Below are positions 44,099 through 53,800 of a DNA stretch of 64,000 nt, piece by piece. Below the pieces are notes generated by a model, which saw nothing but the letters and a program-made list of their open reading frames with translations, searched no databases and was not told the origin of the DNA. Each line of letters starts with the position of its first letter. Position 1 is the stretch's first letter. Position numbers and translations under genes: made by a program. This DNA comes from Cupriavidus alkaliphilus (lineage in GTDB: Bacteria > Pseudomonadota > Gammaproteobacteria > Burkholderiales > Burkholderiaceae): contig NZ_FMAD01000002.1 of NCBI RefSeq assembly GCF_900094595.1, positions 434,001 through 498,000 of the forward strand, given 5' to 3'.

Positions 44099-44737
44099 TC
44101 AGAACTTGACCGCGGGCGGGGTGGAGATGGCCTTCTCGTTTTCCACGGTGAACGAGGGTTTGACCGGGTACTTGAAGATCATCGCCGTCAGGTTGGTCGG
44201 GAAGCTGCGCGCCAGCACGTTGTACTGCTGCACCGCGGCGATATAGCGCTGGCGTGCCACGGTGATGCGGTTCTCGGTGCCCTCGAGCTGCGATTGCAGG
44301 TCGCGGAACGAGGCATCGGCCTTGAGCTGCGGGTAGTTCTCGGACACAGCCAGCAGCCGCGACAGCGCGCCGGACAGTTCGCCCTGCGCCTGCTGGAAGC
44401 GCTTGAAGGCTTCGGGGTCGTTCAGGGTTTCGGGCGAGACCTGGATGCTGGTGGCGGCGGCGCGCGCCTTGGTCACGGCTTCGAGCGTCTCGCGCTCGTG
44501 CGAGGCGTAGCCCTTGACGGTGTTGACCAGGTTGGGGATCAGGTCGGCGCGGCGCTGGTACTGGTTGATGACTTCGCCCCAGGCCGCCTTGACCGCCTCG
44601 TCCTTGGCCTGGAAGTCGTTGTAGCCGCAGGCCGACAGCAGGCTGGCCATGACCGCCAGCACCAGCCAGCGCAACACGGACAGGGGCGAGCGGGCAGGCA
44701 GCGGAGTGGGCAGCGAAGGGGACGAGGAGGCGCGCAT
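44099..44737 (-). CDS. lemA: LemA-family lipoprotein
   Basis: A 212-residue helical membrane-attached protein of the LemA family. The lipobox LLSAC is near residue 37 (after a hydrophobic stretch WLVLAVMASLLSAC), followed by the family core YNDFQAKDEAVKAAWGEVINQYQRRADLIPNLVNTVKGYA and, further on, ALSRLLAVSENYPQLKADASFRDLQSQLEGTENRI. It is the first gene of a lemA-TPM-TPM operon, a partnership found across bacteria and of unknown biochemical role. ATG 44737 has GGAG seven bases upstream; an earlier in-frame ATG adds ten residues with no benefit. Confidence 0.93.
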   Translation of the reverse strand: MRASSSPSLPTPLPARSPLSVLRWLVLAVMASLLSACGYNDFQAKDEAVKAAWGEVINQYQRRADLIPNLVNTVKGYASHERETLEAVTKARAAATSIQVSPETLNDPEAFKRFQQAQGELSGALSRLLAVSENYPQLKADASFRDLQSQLEGTENRITVARQRYIAAVQQYNVLARSFPTNLTAMIFKYPVKPSFTVENEKAISTPPAVKF

Positions 44738-44836
44738 CGGAGGCTCCGGCGATTGGACGAACTCCAAGTGTAGCGCACCGCCCTTGTCGTCACGTGGGCC
44801 GCCGGCGCAACCTGGCGCCGGGCGGCCCGCGTGGGC

Positions 44837-46129
44837 TCAGGCCGCCGCGAAGGCCTTGCGCGCGGCGTCGAAGGTGGCGTCCAGGATGGCGTCGTCGTGT
44901 TGCGCGGAGACAAAGCCGGCTTCGAACGCCGACGGCGCCAGGTAGACGCCGTGCTCCAGCATGGCATGGAAGAAGCGGTTGAAGCGCGCGGTGTCGCTCT
45001 GCGTGACTTCGGCGAAGCTGCCGGGCACGCCGTCGCGGAAGTAAAGCCCGAACATGCCGCCGACCGCATCCGCCGCGAACGGCACGCCCGCCGCGCGCGC
45101 GGCTTCGGCCAGGCCGTCGGCCAGCTTGCGGGTCTGCGCGGCCAGGCGGTCATAGAAGCCGGGCGCCTGGATCAGCTTGAGCGTGGTCAGGCCCGCCGCG
45201 ACCGCCAGCGGGTTGCCCGACAGCGTGCCAGCCTGGTACACGCCGCCCAGCGGCGCCAGGCTGGCCATGATGTCGCGCCGTCCGCCGAAGGCCGCCGCCG
45301 GCATGCCGCCGCCGATGACCTTGCCCAGGCAGGTCATGTCGGGGCGGATGCCGTAGTGCGCCTGCGCGCCGCCCAGCGCCACGCGGAAGCCGGTCATGAC
45401 TTCGTCGAAGATCAGCACCGCGCCGTCGCGGGTACACAGTTCGCGCATCGCCTGGAGGAAGGCGTCGCTGGCGCGCACCAGGTTCATGTTGCCGGCCACC
45501 GGCTCGACGATCACCGCCGCGATCTCGCCCGCATGCTTGGCGAAGGCCTGTTCCAGCTGCTCGACGTTGTTGTACTCCAGCACCATGGTGTGGCGCGTCA
45601 CGTCGGCCGGCACGCCGGCCGACGACGGCGCGTTGCGGGTGGTGTCGGCAAAGGTCAGCAGGCCGGAACCGGCCTTGACCAGCAGGCTGTCGGCGTGGCC
45701 GTGGTAGCAGCCTTCGAACTTGATGATCAGGTCGCGGCCGGTGAAGCCGCGCGCCAGGCGCAGCGCGCTCATGGTGGCTTCGGTGCCCGAAGAGACCAGG
45801 CGCACCTGTTCGATCGACGGCACCAGCTTGCAGATTTCCTCGGCCATGGTGATCTCGGCCTCGGTCGGGGCGCCGAACGAGAAGCTGTGCGCGGCGGTTT
45901 CCTGGACAGCGCGCACTACCTCCGGATGAGCGTGGCCGACGATCATCGGGCCCCACGAGCCGATGTAGTCGATATAGCGCTGGCCGTCCGCGTCCCACAT
46001 GAACGCGCCCTCGGCGCGCGTGATGAAGCGCGGCGTGCCGCCTACCGAACGGAAGGCGCGCACGGGCGAATTGACGCCCCCGGGAATGGTCTGCTGGGCG
46101 CGGTCGAAAAGCTGCTGATTACGGGACAT
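44837..46129 (-). CDS. hemL: Glutamate-1-semialdehyde 2,1-aminomutase
   Basis: The 430-residue PLP enzyme that turns glutamate-1-semialdehyde into 5-aminolevulinate, the C5 route to haem. Seen: [24 protein letters not shown] at the start, the PLP region [34 protein letters not shown] and the PLP-binding Lys in [16 protein letters not shown]. Length is normal. ATG 46129 is the family start; a longer open frame upstream is not coding. It stands alone, 100 bases from lemA and divergent from rubredoxin. Confidence 0.97.
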   Translation of the reverse strand: MSRNQQLFDRAQQTIPGGVNSPVRAFRSVGGTPRFITRAEGAFMWDADGQRYIDYIGSWGPMIVGHAHPEVVRAVQETAAHSFSFGAPTEAEITMAEEICKLVPSIEQVRLVSSGTEATMSALRLARGFTGRDLIIKFEGCYHGHADSLLVKAGSGLLTFADTTRNAPSSAGVPADVTRHTMVLEYNNVEQLEQAFAKHAGEIAAVIVEPVAGNMNLVRASDAFLQAMRELCTRDGAVLIFDEVMTGFRVALGGAQAHYGIRPDMTCLGKVIGGGMPAAAFGGRRDIMASLAPLGGVYQAGTLSGNPLAVAAGLTTLKLIQAPGFYDRLAAQTRKLADGLAEAARAAGVPFAADAVGGMFGLYFRDGVPGSFAEVTQSDTARFNRFFHAMLEHGVYLAPSAFEAGFVSAQHDDAILDATFDAARKAFAAA

Positions 46130-46371
46130 GGCGTTGAGGTGAGGACAGGACTGCAGGGATCGTGCTCGGCAGGCCTCCGGGCCTGGCGTTGACATGCGGC
46201 AAAAACAGCGGAAGTTCGCTGGAATTGCCCGCCAATCGTGCGCTAACAAGGCGCTAACGGGTGCGAACACGGCGGAACTGGCCCGATTCCGGCCCTCGCG
46301 CGGCTGGCGCCGGCGGCACGGTTTCGGTACCATCTGCGCTGGATTTTAATGGAGAGTGGCCAGAGCCTGTT

Positions 46372-46542
46372 ATGGAATACAAGACTTGGATGTGCCTGAT
46401 CTGCGGCTGGATCTACGACGAAGCCGCAGGCGCGCCGGAAGACGGCATCGCCCCCGGCACCCGCTGGGAAGACGTGCCGATCAACTGGACCTGCCCGGAA
46501 TGCGGCGCGCGCAAGGAAGATTTCGAGATGGTCGCGATCTGA
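46372..46542 (+). CDS. rubA: Rubredoxin
   Basis: A 56-residue iron-sulfur electron carrier. Two CxxC pairs (CLICGW near residue 8 and CPECGARK near residue 41) bind one iron; [19 protein letters not shown] and [14 protein letters not shown] are the standard motif pattern. Length is usual for the single-domain type. It is below the size of many ORF filters in a frame that starts earlier; ATG 46372 is the real start. It is divergent from hemL and upstream of the pil-chp operon, an order seen in other betaproteobacteria. Its electron partner is unknown. Confidence 0.97.
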   Translation: MEYKTWMCLICGWIYDEAAGAPEDGIAPGTRWEDVPINWTCPECGARKEDFEMVAI

Positions 46543-46880
46543 GCGGCCACTATCCAGAAGAACAACGATACGGCCGGCGCGCCCGTCGCGCCGATGCGAC
46601 AGAACGCCGCCGGGGGCTGGCCGCACCGGATTGACGGCCCCCCGGCGTCTTGTCACACTCTGTTGCAAAAATGACTGGCTGTCCCTCCGCCCGCGGCGGG
46701 GAGGACGGCGGGCAGATGCGGGGATCACGCATCGCCGCTGCCGGGCTCAGCCCGGCCTTGGAAGGGAAATAAAAAGAATTTCGGGGGTCCGTCGGGGCGC
46801 GCATGGGTCGCGCTGCTCCGCACGGGTGTTCTCTGGTGCTTGCCGGCGCTCCGCCAGGAGCTGCCGGTCGCGGGAACAAC
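46543..46880 (+). other. Leader of the pil-chp operon
   Basis: About 340 bases without a supported gene. It contains two hairpins: 46608-46647, probably ending the rubredoxin transcript, and a perfect 7-pair stem GCCGGGC/GCCCGGC at 46740-46756. An AT-rich tract AAATAAAAAGAATTT at 46768-46782 follows and is the best candidate promoter zone for pilG. Confidence 0.5.
46608..46647 (+). terminator. Probable rubredoxin terminator hairpin
   Basis: CGCCGGGGG (46608-46616) and CCCCCGGCG (46639-46647) form a 9-pair GC stem, extended inside by GGCC/GGCC pairing, 65 bases after the rubredoxin stop. TCTTGTC follows, only weakly U-rich. Confidence 0.45.
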
Positions 46881-47408
46881 ATGCGGGTCGCTCATCTAGA
46901 AGAAAACCAGCGGGTCAATACCGCCGGCGCCCAGGGTCTGGCGCCTGGCGTTCCTGTTCCGGGTACCGCGCCGGACATCAAGCCGGACCTGACGCCCGGG
47001 ATCGCTCCGCAGCCGCGCCGCAAGGTGCTGGTGATCGACGATTCCAGCACCATCCGCCGTACCGCGGAGATCTTCCTGGCGCAGGCCGGATACCAGGTGA
47101 TGCTGGCCGAGGACGGCTTCGAGGCGCTGGCCAAGGTGGGCGAGCTGCATCCCGACCTGGTCTTCTGCGACATCCTGATGCCCCGGCTGGACGGTTACCA
47201 GACCTGTTCGCTGATCAAGAAGAGTCCGCGTTTCCACGCCATTCCCGTGATCATGCTGTCCTCGCGCGACGGCGTGTTCGACCGCTCGCGCGGCCGCCTG
47301 GTCGGCGCGCATGACCACCTTGCCAAGCCATTCACCCGCGACGCGCTGCTGCAGGCCGTGCAGGCCTGCCTGCCATGCCAGCCCGCGGGCGAGGCGTTGC
47401 CTGCCTGA
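46881..47408 (+). CDS. pilG: Twitching-motility response regulator PilG
   Basis: A 175-residue stand-alone receiver protein. After an N-terminal extension of about 48 residues rich in Pro/Ala (longer than in Pseudomonas PilG) comes KVLVIDDSSTIRR with the acidic pair, then LVFCDILMPRLDG with the phospho-acceptor Asp, and HLAKPF with the conserved Lys. The first gene of a pilG-pilH-pilI-pilJ-chpA operon that steers type IV pilus twitching; PilG is thought to promote extension. ATG 46881 is chosen; an earlier in-frame start at 46803 would add 26 unlikely residues. Confidence 0.92.
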   Translation: MRVAHLEENQRVNTAGAQGLAPGVPVPGTAPDIKPDLTPGIAPQPRRKVLVIDDSSTIRRTAEIFLAQAGYQVMLAEDGFEALAKVGELHPDLVFCDILMPRLDGYQTCSLIKKSPRFHAIPVIMLSSRDGVFDRSRGRLVGAHDHLAKPFTRDALLQAVQACLPCQPAGEALPA

Positions 47409-47446
47409 ACCGCAGGCGCGCCGTGTACGAATCGAAGGAAAACCTC

Positions 47447-47818
47447 ATGACCGCCATTCACAAGATCCTGATCGTCGACGACTCCCCGACCGAAGCCCTG
47501 TTCATGTCCGACCTGCTGGGCAAGCGCGGCTTCAAGGTCGCGGTCGCCAGCAACAGCGAGCAGGCCTTCGCCCGCCTCCAGGCCGAAGCCTTCGACCTGA
47601 TCCTGATGGACGTGGTGATGCCCGGCCAGAACGGCTACCAGGCCACCCGCGCGATCAAGCGCGACGACCGCTTCAAGGACATCCCCGTGATCATGTGCAC
47701 CAGCAAGGGCCTGGACACCGACCGCATCTGGGGCATGCGCCAGGGCGCGTCGGACTACATCGTCAAGCCCGTCGACGGCGAAGAGCTGCTGGGCAAGATC
47801 GCCGCGCTGGCGCACTGA
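47447..47818 (+). CDS. pilH: Twitching-motility response regulator PilH
   Basis: A 123-residue CheY-like receiver. HKILIVDDSPTEALFMSDLLGKRGF, the Asp in LILMDVVMPGQNG, the T/S switch in IMCTSKG and the Lys in YIVKPVDG are intact. Length is the usual single-domain size. GAAGGAAAACC precedes ATG 47447. The gene follows pilG by 38 bases. PilH is the second regulator of the Pil-Chp pathway and is thought to damp or promote retraction. Confidence 0.96.
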   Translation: MTAIHKILIVDDSPTEALFMSDLLGKRGFKVAVASNSEQAFARLQAEAFDLILMDVVMPGQNGYQATRAIKRDDRFKDIPVIMCTSKGLDTDRIWGMRQGASDYIVKPVDGEELLGKIAALAH

Positions 47819-47871
47819 GCCGCCCGCGCCGGCCGCACGGCACGCCACTGCCACCTGTTCCGGGGACCGCC

Positions 47872-48435
47872 ATGAACGCGCCACGCCAAGACCTCCGCGC
47901 CCGCCACACCCGCCTGCAGGACTACCAGGCCATGCTGGCCCGGCGCCTGCGCGAGGCGCGCAGCCTGCCGGCCGCCGACAGCTACCTGGCGCTGCAGGTG
48001 GGTGCCCGCCACTGGCTGGTGCCGCTGGCCGATGCCGGCGAGGTGCTGGACATGCGCCAGCCCAGCCCAGTGCCGCTGACGCAGCCGTGGTACAGCGGCC
48101 TGGTCAATGCGCGCGGCAGCCTGCTGGGGGTGATCGATTTCAGCCTGTTCTGCGGCGGCGCGCCGACGCCCCTGCAGCCGGGCAGCAAGATCGTGGTGCT
48201 GTCGCGCGACGCGGAACGCGCCTGCGCGATCCTGGCCACGCGCGTGGCCGGGCTGCGCCATGCGGCTGACCTGGCTTTGCCGCACGGCGACGCCGCGGCC
48301 CGCGGCACCGGCGCGGCGCCGGCATGGGAAGGGCAGCGCTATGCCGACCGCGAGGGACGCGACTGGCAGGTGCTGGACGTGCGCGCGCTGCTGGACGCGC
48401 CGGCTTTCCTGCAAGCGGGCAGGGCCGCCGCCTGA
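47872..48435 (+). CDS. pilI: CheW-like adaptor PilI
   Basis: A 187-residue CheW-domain protein that links the transducer PilJ with the kinase ChpA. YLALQVGARHWLVPLADAGEVLDM opens the first beta barrel; WYSGLVNARGSLLGVIDFSLFCG is the family receptor/kinase contact motif. An N-terminal helix of about 30 residues precedes the domain. Start is preceded by GGGGACCGCC. It sits 53 bases after pilH and 111 before pilJ, the canonical order. Confidence 0.93.
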   Translation: MNAPRQDLRARHTRLQDYQAMLARRLREARSLPAADSYLALQVGARHWLVPLADAGEVLDMRQPSPVPLTQPWYSGLVNARGSLLGVIDFSLFCGGAPTPLQPGSKIVVLSRDAERACAILATRVAGLRHAADLALPHGDAAARGTGAAPAWEGQRYADREGRDWQVLDVRALLDAPAFLQAGRAAA

Positions 48436-48546
48436 CGCGCGGGCCGATAGCGCCAGGCACAGACAAAAAGACGGCGCGCAGGCCACTGCCCGCCGCACCC
48501 GGCACGAGCCGCCGGGCATGACAACGATAAAACGGAAGAGGGTGCC

Positions 48547-50769
48547 ATGGGTTTCAACAGATTCAGCCTGGGCCGGCGCACGCCGGCAGCCGACGCCGCC
48601 ACCAGCCTTGCGGGTGGGCCGGACGAGCCGGGCGTGGCCTATGCCGCGGGACCGGAACCCGCGCCCGTGCCACCCGTCGCCGCGGGGCTGGGCGCGACCC
48701 CGCTGGAGCACCTCGGCCGCTGGCTCGGCCGCATGCCGTTCGCGTCGCAGCAGCGGCTGCTGACCGTGGGCGTGGTGGTGTCGCTGGTGGCGCTGCTGGG
48801 CTCGGTGTACCTGGATAACCGCATCGCCAACAATGCCGCCGCGCAGATCGAAGTCGCCGGCGACATGCTGATGCACTCGCAGCGCCTGGGCAAGGCCGTG
48901 CCGGTCGCGCTGCTGGGCAATGCGCAGGCCTTCACCCAGCTGCGCCAGTCCCGGGACGCGCTCTCGGGCGACCTGAGGGCGCTGCAGCAGGGCAGCGACG
49001 AAAAGCGCGTGCGCGCCACCACCGGCGCGGCCGAACCGCTGCTGCAGGCCGCCATGCAGTCATGGGCGCGCTCCGAGAAAAGCGCCGCCGACGTGCTGGC
49101 GCAGCAGCCCGTGCTGACCACCATCGGCCAGACCCTGCAGATCTTCAACGCCTCCAACCCCGAGCTGCTCGAGTCCGCCGAACAGGTGGCCGCGATCAAG
49201 CTGCAGTCCGGCGCCAACGCGCGCGAGGTGGCGGCCTCGGCGCAGCTGGTGATGCTGACCCAGCGCCTGGGCAAGAACCTGAACGAGTTCCTGGCCGGCG
49301 AAGGCGTCAACCCCGAGACCGCCTTCCTGCTGGGCAAGGACACCAACACCTTCCGCGAGACCCTGGACGGCCTGCTCAACGGCAGCGAGGCGCTGCGTCT
49401 GTCGGCCGCCGCCGACGAAGAGACACGCGGCTACCTGCAGCAGCTGTCGCAGCGCTTCGAGGCGGTGCAGAAGACCACCCAGACCATCCTGCAGAACCTG
49501 CCCGGGCTGATCGCGGCCAAGCGCGCGCAGCAGCAGATCTTCAACGACAACGAGGCGCTGCGCGCCGAACTGTCGGCGCTGCAGCGCGCCTACGCGGAGT
49601 CGGCGCGAAGCCGCCCGGTGACGCTGGGCGCGACCGTGGTGTCGGCGGCGCTGACGCTGCTGTGCCTGGTCGGCCTGGCCGCGCTGTACCTGCGCGATTC
49701 GCGCATGCGCACGCTCGAAGCCGAGGCGCGCGAGCGCGAGGCCGAGGCCCGCCGGCTCGACGAAAAGCGCAACAACGACAACACCCAGAAGGCGATTCTG
49801 CAGCTGATGAACGAGCTGCAGGACATCGCCGACGGCGACCTCACGCGCCAGGCCACCGTGACCGAGGACATCACCGGCGCGATCGCCGACTCGGTCAACT
49901 ACACCGTGGAAGAACTGCGCGAGCTGGTCGGCCGGGTGCAGCAGACCGCCGGCGAGGTGACGCAGGCCTCGGGGCAGGTGCAGGCCACCTCGACCCAGCT
50001 GGTGTCGACCACCGAAGAGCAGTCGCGCCAGATCCGCCAGACCGGCGAGTCGGTGGTGGAGATGGCCGACCGCATCACGCAGGTATCGCGCGGCGCGGCC
50101 GAGTCCGCCAACGTGGCGCGCGCCTCGCTGTCCGCCGCGGAACAGGGCCAGCAGGCGGTGCAGAACGCGATTGCCGGCATGAACGACATCCGCGAGCAGA
50201 TCCAGGAAACCTCCAAGCGGATCAAGCGGCTGGGCGAGTCGTCGCAGGAGATCGGTGAAATCGTCGAGCTGATCTCGGACATTACCGAGCAGACCAACGT
50301 GCTGGCGCTCAACGCGGCCATCCAGGCGGCCTCGGCGGGCGAGGCCGGGCGCGGCTTCTCGGTGGTGGCGGAAGAAGTGCAGCGGCTGGCTGAACGCTCC
50401 GGCGAGGCCACCAAGCAGATCGGCGCGCTGATCCGCACCATCCAGACCGATACCCAGGACGCGGTGCACGCGATGGAGCGCAGCACCCAGGGCGTGGTCG
50501 AGGGCGCGCGGCTGTCGGACCACGCCGGTGCCGCGCTGGTCGAGATCGGGCGCGTGTCGCGCCAGCTCGCCGAGCTGATCGAGCAGATCTCGCAGTCCAC
50601 CTCGCACGAGGCCGACCTGGCCACCACCGTGGCGCGCCATATCGAACGCATCCTGCAGGTCACGGAGCAGACCACCACCGGCACGCGCCAGACCGCGCAG
50701 TCGGTGCGCCAGCTGACGCTGCTGAGCGAGGAGCTGCGCAACTCGGTGTCGCGCTTCAAGATCGCCTGA
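48547..50769 (+). CDS. pilJ: Type IV pilus methyl-accepting transducer PilJ
   Basis: A 740-residue membrane chemoreceptor. After a cytoplasmic Pro/Ala-rich leader of about 70 residues, helix 1 ([18 protein letters not shown]) and helix 2 near residue 360 ([23 protein letters not shown]) enclose a periplasmic region with two copies of the PilJ N-terminal-type motif ([13 protein letters not shown] and [14 protein letters not shown]). The signalling tip reads [32 protein letters not shown], the PilJ variant in which Ser replaces the usual Arg/Met. It probably senses pilus contact or PilA. It shows the HAMP-like linker after helix 2. Operon member upstream of chpA. Confidence 0.95.
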   Translation: MGFNRFSLGRRTPAADAATSLAGGPDEPGVAYAAGPEPAPVPPVAAGLGATPLEHLGRWLGRMPFASQQRLLTVGVVVSLVALLGSVYLDNRIANNAAAQIEVAGDMLMHSQRLGKAVPVALLGNAQAFTQLRQSRDALSGDLRALQQGSDEKRVRATTGAAEPLLQAAMQSWARSEKSAADVLAQQPVLTTIGQTLQIFNASNPELLESAEQVAAIKLQSGANAREVAASAQLVMLTQRLGKNLNEFLAGEGVNPETAFLLGKDTNTFRETLDGLLNGSEALRLSAAADEETRGYLQQLSQRFEAVQKTTQTILQNLPGLIAAKRAQQQIFNDNEALRAELSALQRAYAESARSRPVTLGATVVSAALTLLCLVGLAALYLRDSRMRTLEAEAREREAEARRLDEKRNNDNTQKAILQLMNELQDIADGDLTRQATVTEDITGAIADSVNYTVEELRELVGRVQQTAGEVTQASGQVQATSTQLVSTTEEQSRQIRQTGESVVEMADRITQVSRGAAESANVARASLSAAEQGQQAVQNAIAGMNDIREQIQETSKRIKRLGESSQEIGEIVELISDITEQTNVLALNAAIQAASAGEAGRGFSVVAEEVQRLAERSGEATKQIGALIRTIQTDTQDAVHAMERSTQGVVEGARLSDHAGAALVEIGRVSRQLAELIEQISQSTSHEADLATTVARHIERILQVTEQTTTGTRQTAQSVRQLTLLSEELRNSVSRFKIA

Positions 50770-50896
50770 GTGGCCGGATGACGCCTGCGACCGCTTCCGC
50801 GCACCGCGGCCCCGCGCCTTATGCCAACTCCGCGCCCGCCGCCCGTCGCGGCGGGCGGACTGCGGCTGCCGTGCCGGCGCCGCACTGGAAGCCGTC

Positions 50897-53800
50897 ATGT
50901 CCCTGAATTCCCCGATCCCGCGCGACGCGGCCGCAGCCGGCATGCCGGCCGGCCCCGACGCCTTGCCTGAACCCGAACCCGCACCGTTGCCGGCCAGCGC
51001 GCCGCCGTCGCCCGACGGCGGCGCCGCGCGTGACCTGTCCGGCCTGGCGTGGCTGGCGCCCAGCCTGCGCAGCGCGCTCGAAGACGCCGCCGCGGAGCTG
51101 GGCCACTATGTCGATGAAGTGCGCCAGGCGCCCGAGGCGCTGGGCGCGCGCGATACCACCTCGCTGCGCCTGGCCGGCCAGCATCTGCACCAGGCCGCCG
51201 GCGCCGTGCATATCGTCGGGCTGCGCGGGACCGATCCGTATTGCCAGGCGCTGCGCCGCCTGCTCGATGCCATCGACGCCGGCACCGTTGCCGCCGGCCC
51301 CGAGGCGCTGGAGGTATTCCGCGCCGGCGTGCAGGCGCTGGCCGAATATGTCGACGATCTGATGGCCGGCGACGACGAGGCCCCGCTGCGCCTGTTCCAG
51401 CCTTATGCCGCCGTGCTCGCCCGCTTGGGCGAGGAACGCGTGCATCCGGCCGACCTGTGGCTCGACGAGCTGCAGATGCTGCCCGGCATGCTGCTGCCGC
51501 CGAAGGGGCCGGCTGCGGTCACGCGCGCGCGCCAGCAGTTCGAGTCGGCGCTGCTCAAGGCGCTGCGCCTGCCGACGCCATGCGCCGACGCGGCGCTGCT
51601 GCGCGAAGCCTGGCTGCCGCTGCACGCGGCGCTGGATGAACTGCGTGCCAACGAGCAGGAAGCGCGCCGTGCCGCCGACCATCCCGACCGCGGCGTCTGG
51701 CACGTGCTCGGGCTGGTGTGCCGCGCGCTGGCGCTGGGCCTGCTGCCGTCGGACCTGCTGGCCAAGCGCTTTGCCGGCCGCGCCAATCTGCTGCTGCGCC
51801 AGTACCAGCAGGGCCATGTGCGCGTGCCGCAGGCGCTGCTGAACGACGCGGTGTTCCTGCTGGTTTGCACCGGGCTGGCCGAGGGCGGCAATGACGACGC
51901 GGCGGCGCTGCGCGCCGACATCGCGCGCACGCTGGCGGCGTTCCGCCTCGATGCCGCCCACGCGCAGGCCCGTGCCGATTTCCGGCTGCGCTACTACGGC
52001 TGGCTCGATCCGATCGACACGCGCAACCTGCAGCAGGCCGCGGCCGGGCTCGAACGCGCCGCCGCCGCGGACCAGGCCGCGTGGGAGATCGCGCTGGCCG
52101 CGCTGGCCGAGGCCGCGCAGCCGCTGGCGCAGCCGGCGCTGCAGCGTTGCCTGGCGCAGGCCGCCATGCCGGGGCGCGAGCGCGGCTGCGGCGACGCGCT
52201 CGGCGCCGCCGGCATCGCGCTGTTCCTGTCGCGGGCGCTGGCGCTGCCGTGGCGCGTGCACGGACTGTCCGCCCATCCGGCCGCGGCACACTTTGCCGCG
52301 CAGTGCGACGCGCTGGGCGCCTGCCTGGCGGACCCTGTCGCCGCCGCGCCGGCCTGGCTGGCGCGCATGGTTGACGAGGCGCGCGCCCAGGCGCAGCGCA
52401 GCGAAGCCGTGGCGCAGCTGCGCGCGCAACTCGACAGTGGCGAATCCTGGCTCGACAGCTATGACCGCAATGCGGCGCGCCCCGACGGCGCCGCGCACCT
52501 GCGCGACGCGCGCCAGGCCTTCGCCGCGCTGGCGGGCACGCTGGCGCAGCTGCAGGCGTCGCCGGCGCTGCCGGACGTGCTGGCCGGCGATGCCGCACAG
52601 GCCAGCGCTGCCGTGGAGGCCGTCAAGACAACGCTTGCCGAGGAGGGCGAGCTTGCCGACGCCGGCGCGCGCGCGGCGCTGCTGCGCACGGTGGCGGCGG
52701 AACTGGGCGTGGTCCATGCCTTCGCCGATGCGCTCGAATTCGGCCGTGCCCGCCACGCCGAGGCATTGCCGGATGTCGCTGCCGCGGGCGACGCGCATGC
52801 GCCGCAGGATCCGCTCGACGCGGCGCGCGCCGCCGCCGACGAGGCCCTGCGTGCCGGCGCCGTTTCCGACGCGCCGGCGGTGCAGCGGCTGCGTGCCGCG
52901 CTGCAGGCGCTCTCCGACCAGGCCGCGATCGACGACGACGCCGCGCTGCGCCGCCTGGCCGCCGATGCCGTCACGCAGTGCAACGCCTGGCTTGCCGGCA
53001 GCGACGACGCCGGCGCGCGCATGGTGATGGCGCTCGCCGCGATGCCGGCGGAGCCCGCGCCGGTGCCGGCCGTCGCGACCACGCCGTCCACGCCGTCCAT
53101 GCCCGCGGCCGGCGACCACGCCGCCATCGATGCCGAGCTGCTCGACATCTTCCTCAACGAGGCCGACGAGGTGCTGGGCGGCATCGCCGGCGACCTTGGC
53201 GCCGGCGTCGAGGCGCTGCGCGATGCCGACATGCTCAGCCGGCTGCGGCGCGCATTCCATACGCTGAAGGGCTCCAGCCGCATGGTCGGCCTGCATCGCT
53301 ACGGCGAGGCGGCATGGGCGGTGGAGCAGGTGATGAACCTGTGGCTGGCCGAGGCGCGCGAGCCCGCGCCGGCGCTGCTGGCGCTGCTGCGCCGCGCGCA
53401 TGCCGAACTGTCGGCGTGGGTGGCGCGGCTGCACGGCGATGCCGCGGCATGGCACGACATCGCGCCGCTGGTTGCAGCCGCCGAGGCGGTGCGCGATGCC
53501 GGCACCGCCGCGGACCTGGCGCAGGCCGCGCCTGACGTGGCTGGCGGCGAGGCGCCGAACGAGCATCCGGACGCAGCCGCAACCGACGCCGCAACCGACA
53601 TCGATACCGCCGCCGATACCGACGCCCCCGCCGATACCGGCACGCCCGACGGCAACGTGATCCCGTTCCGCCTGGCCGGTGGCCTGTCGGACGAGGACGA
53701 CCATTACAAGGTCATCGGCCCGGTGCGCATCGGCCTGGCGCTGTACAACGTCTATTTGCAGGAGGCCGACGGCCTGCTGCGACAGTTCGCCACCGATATC

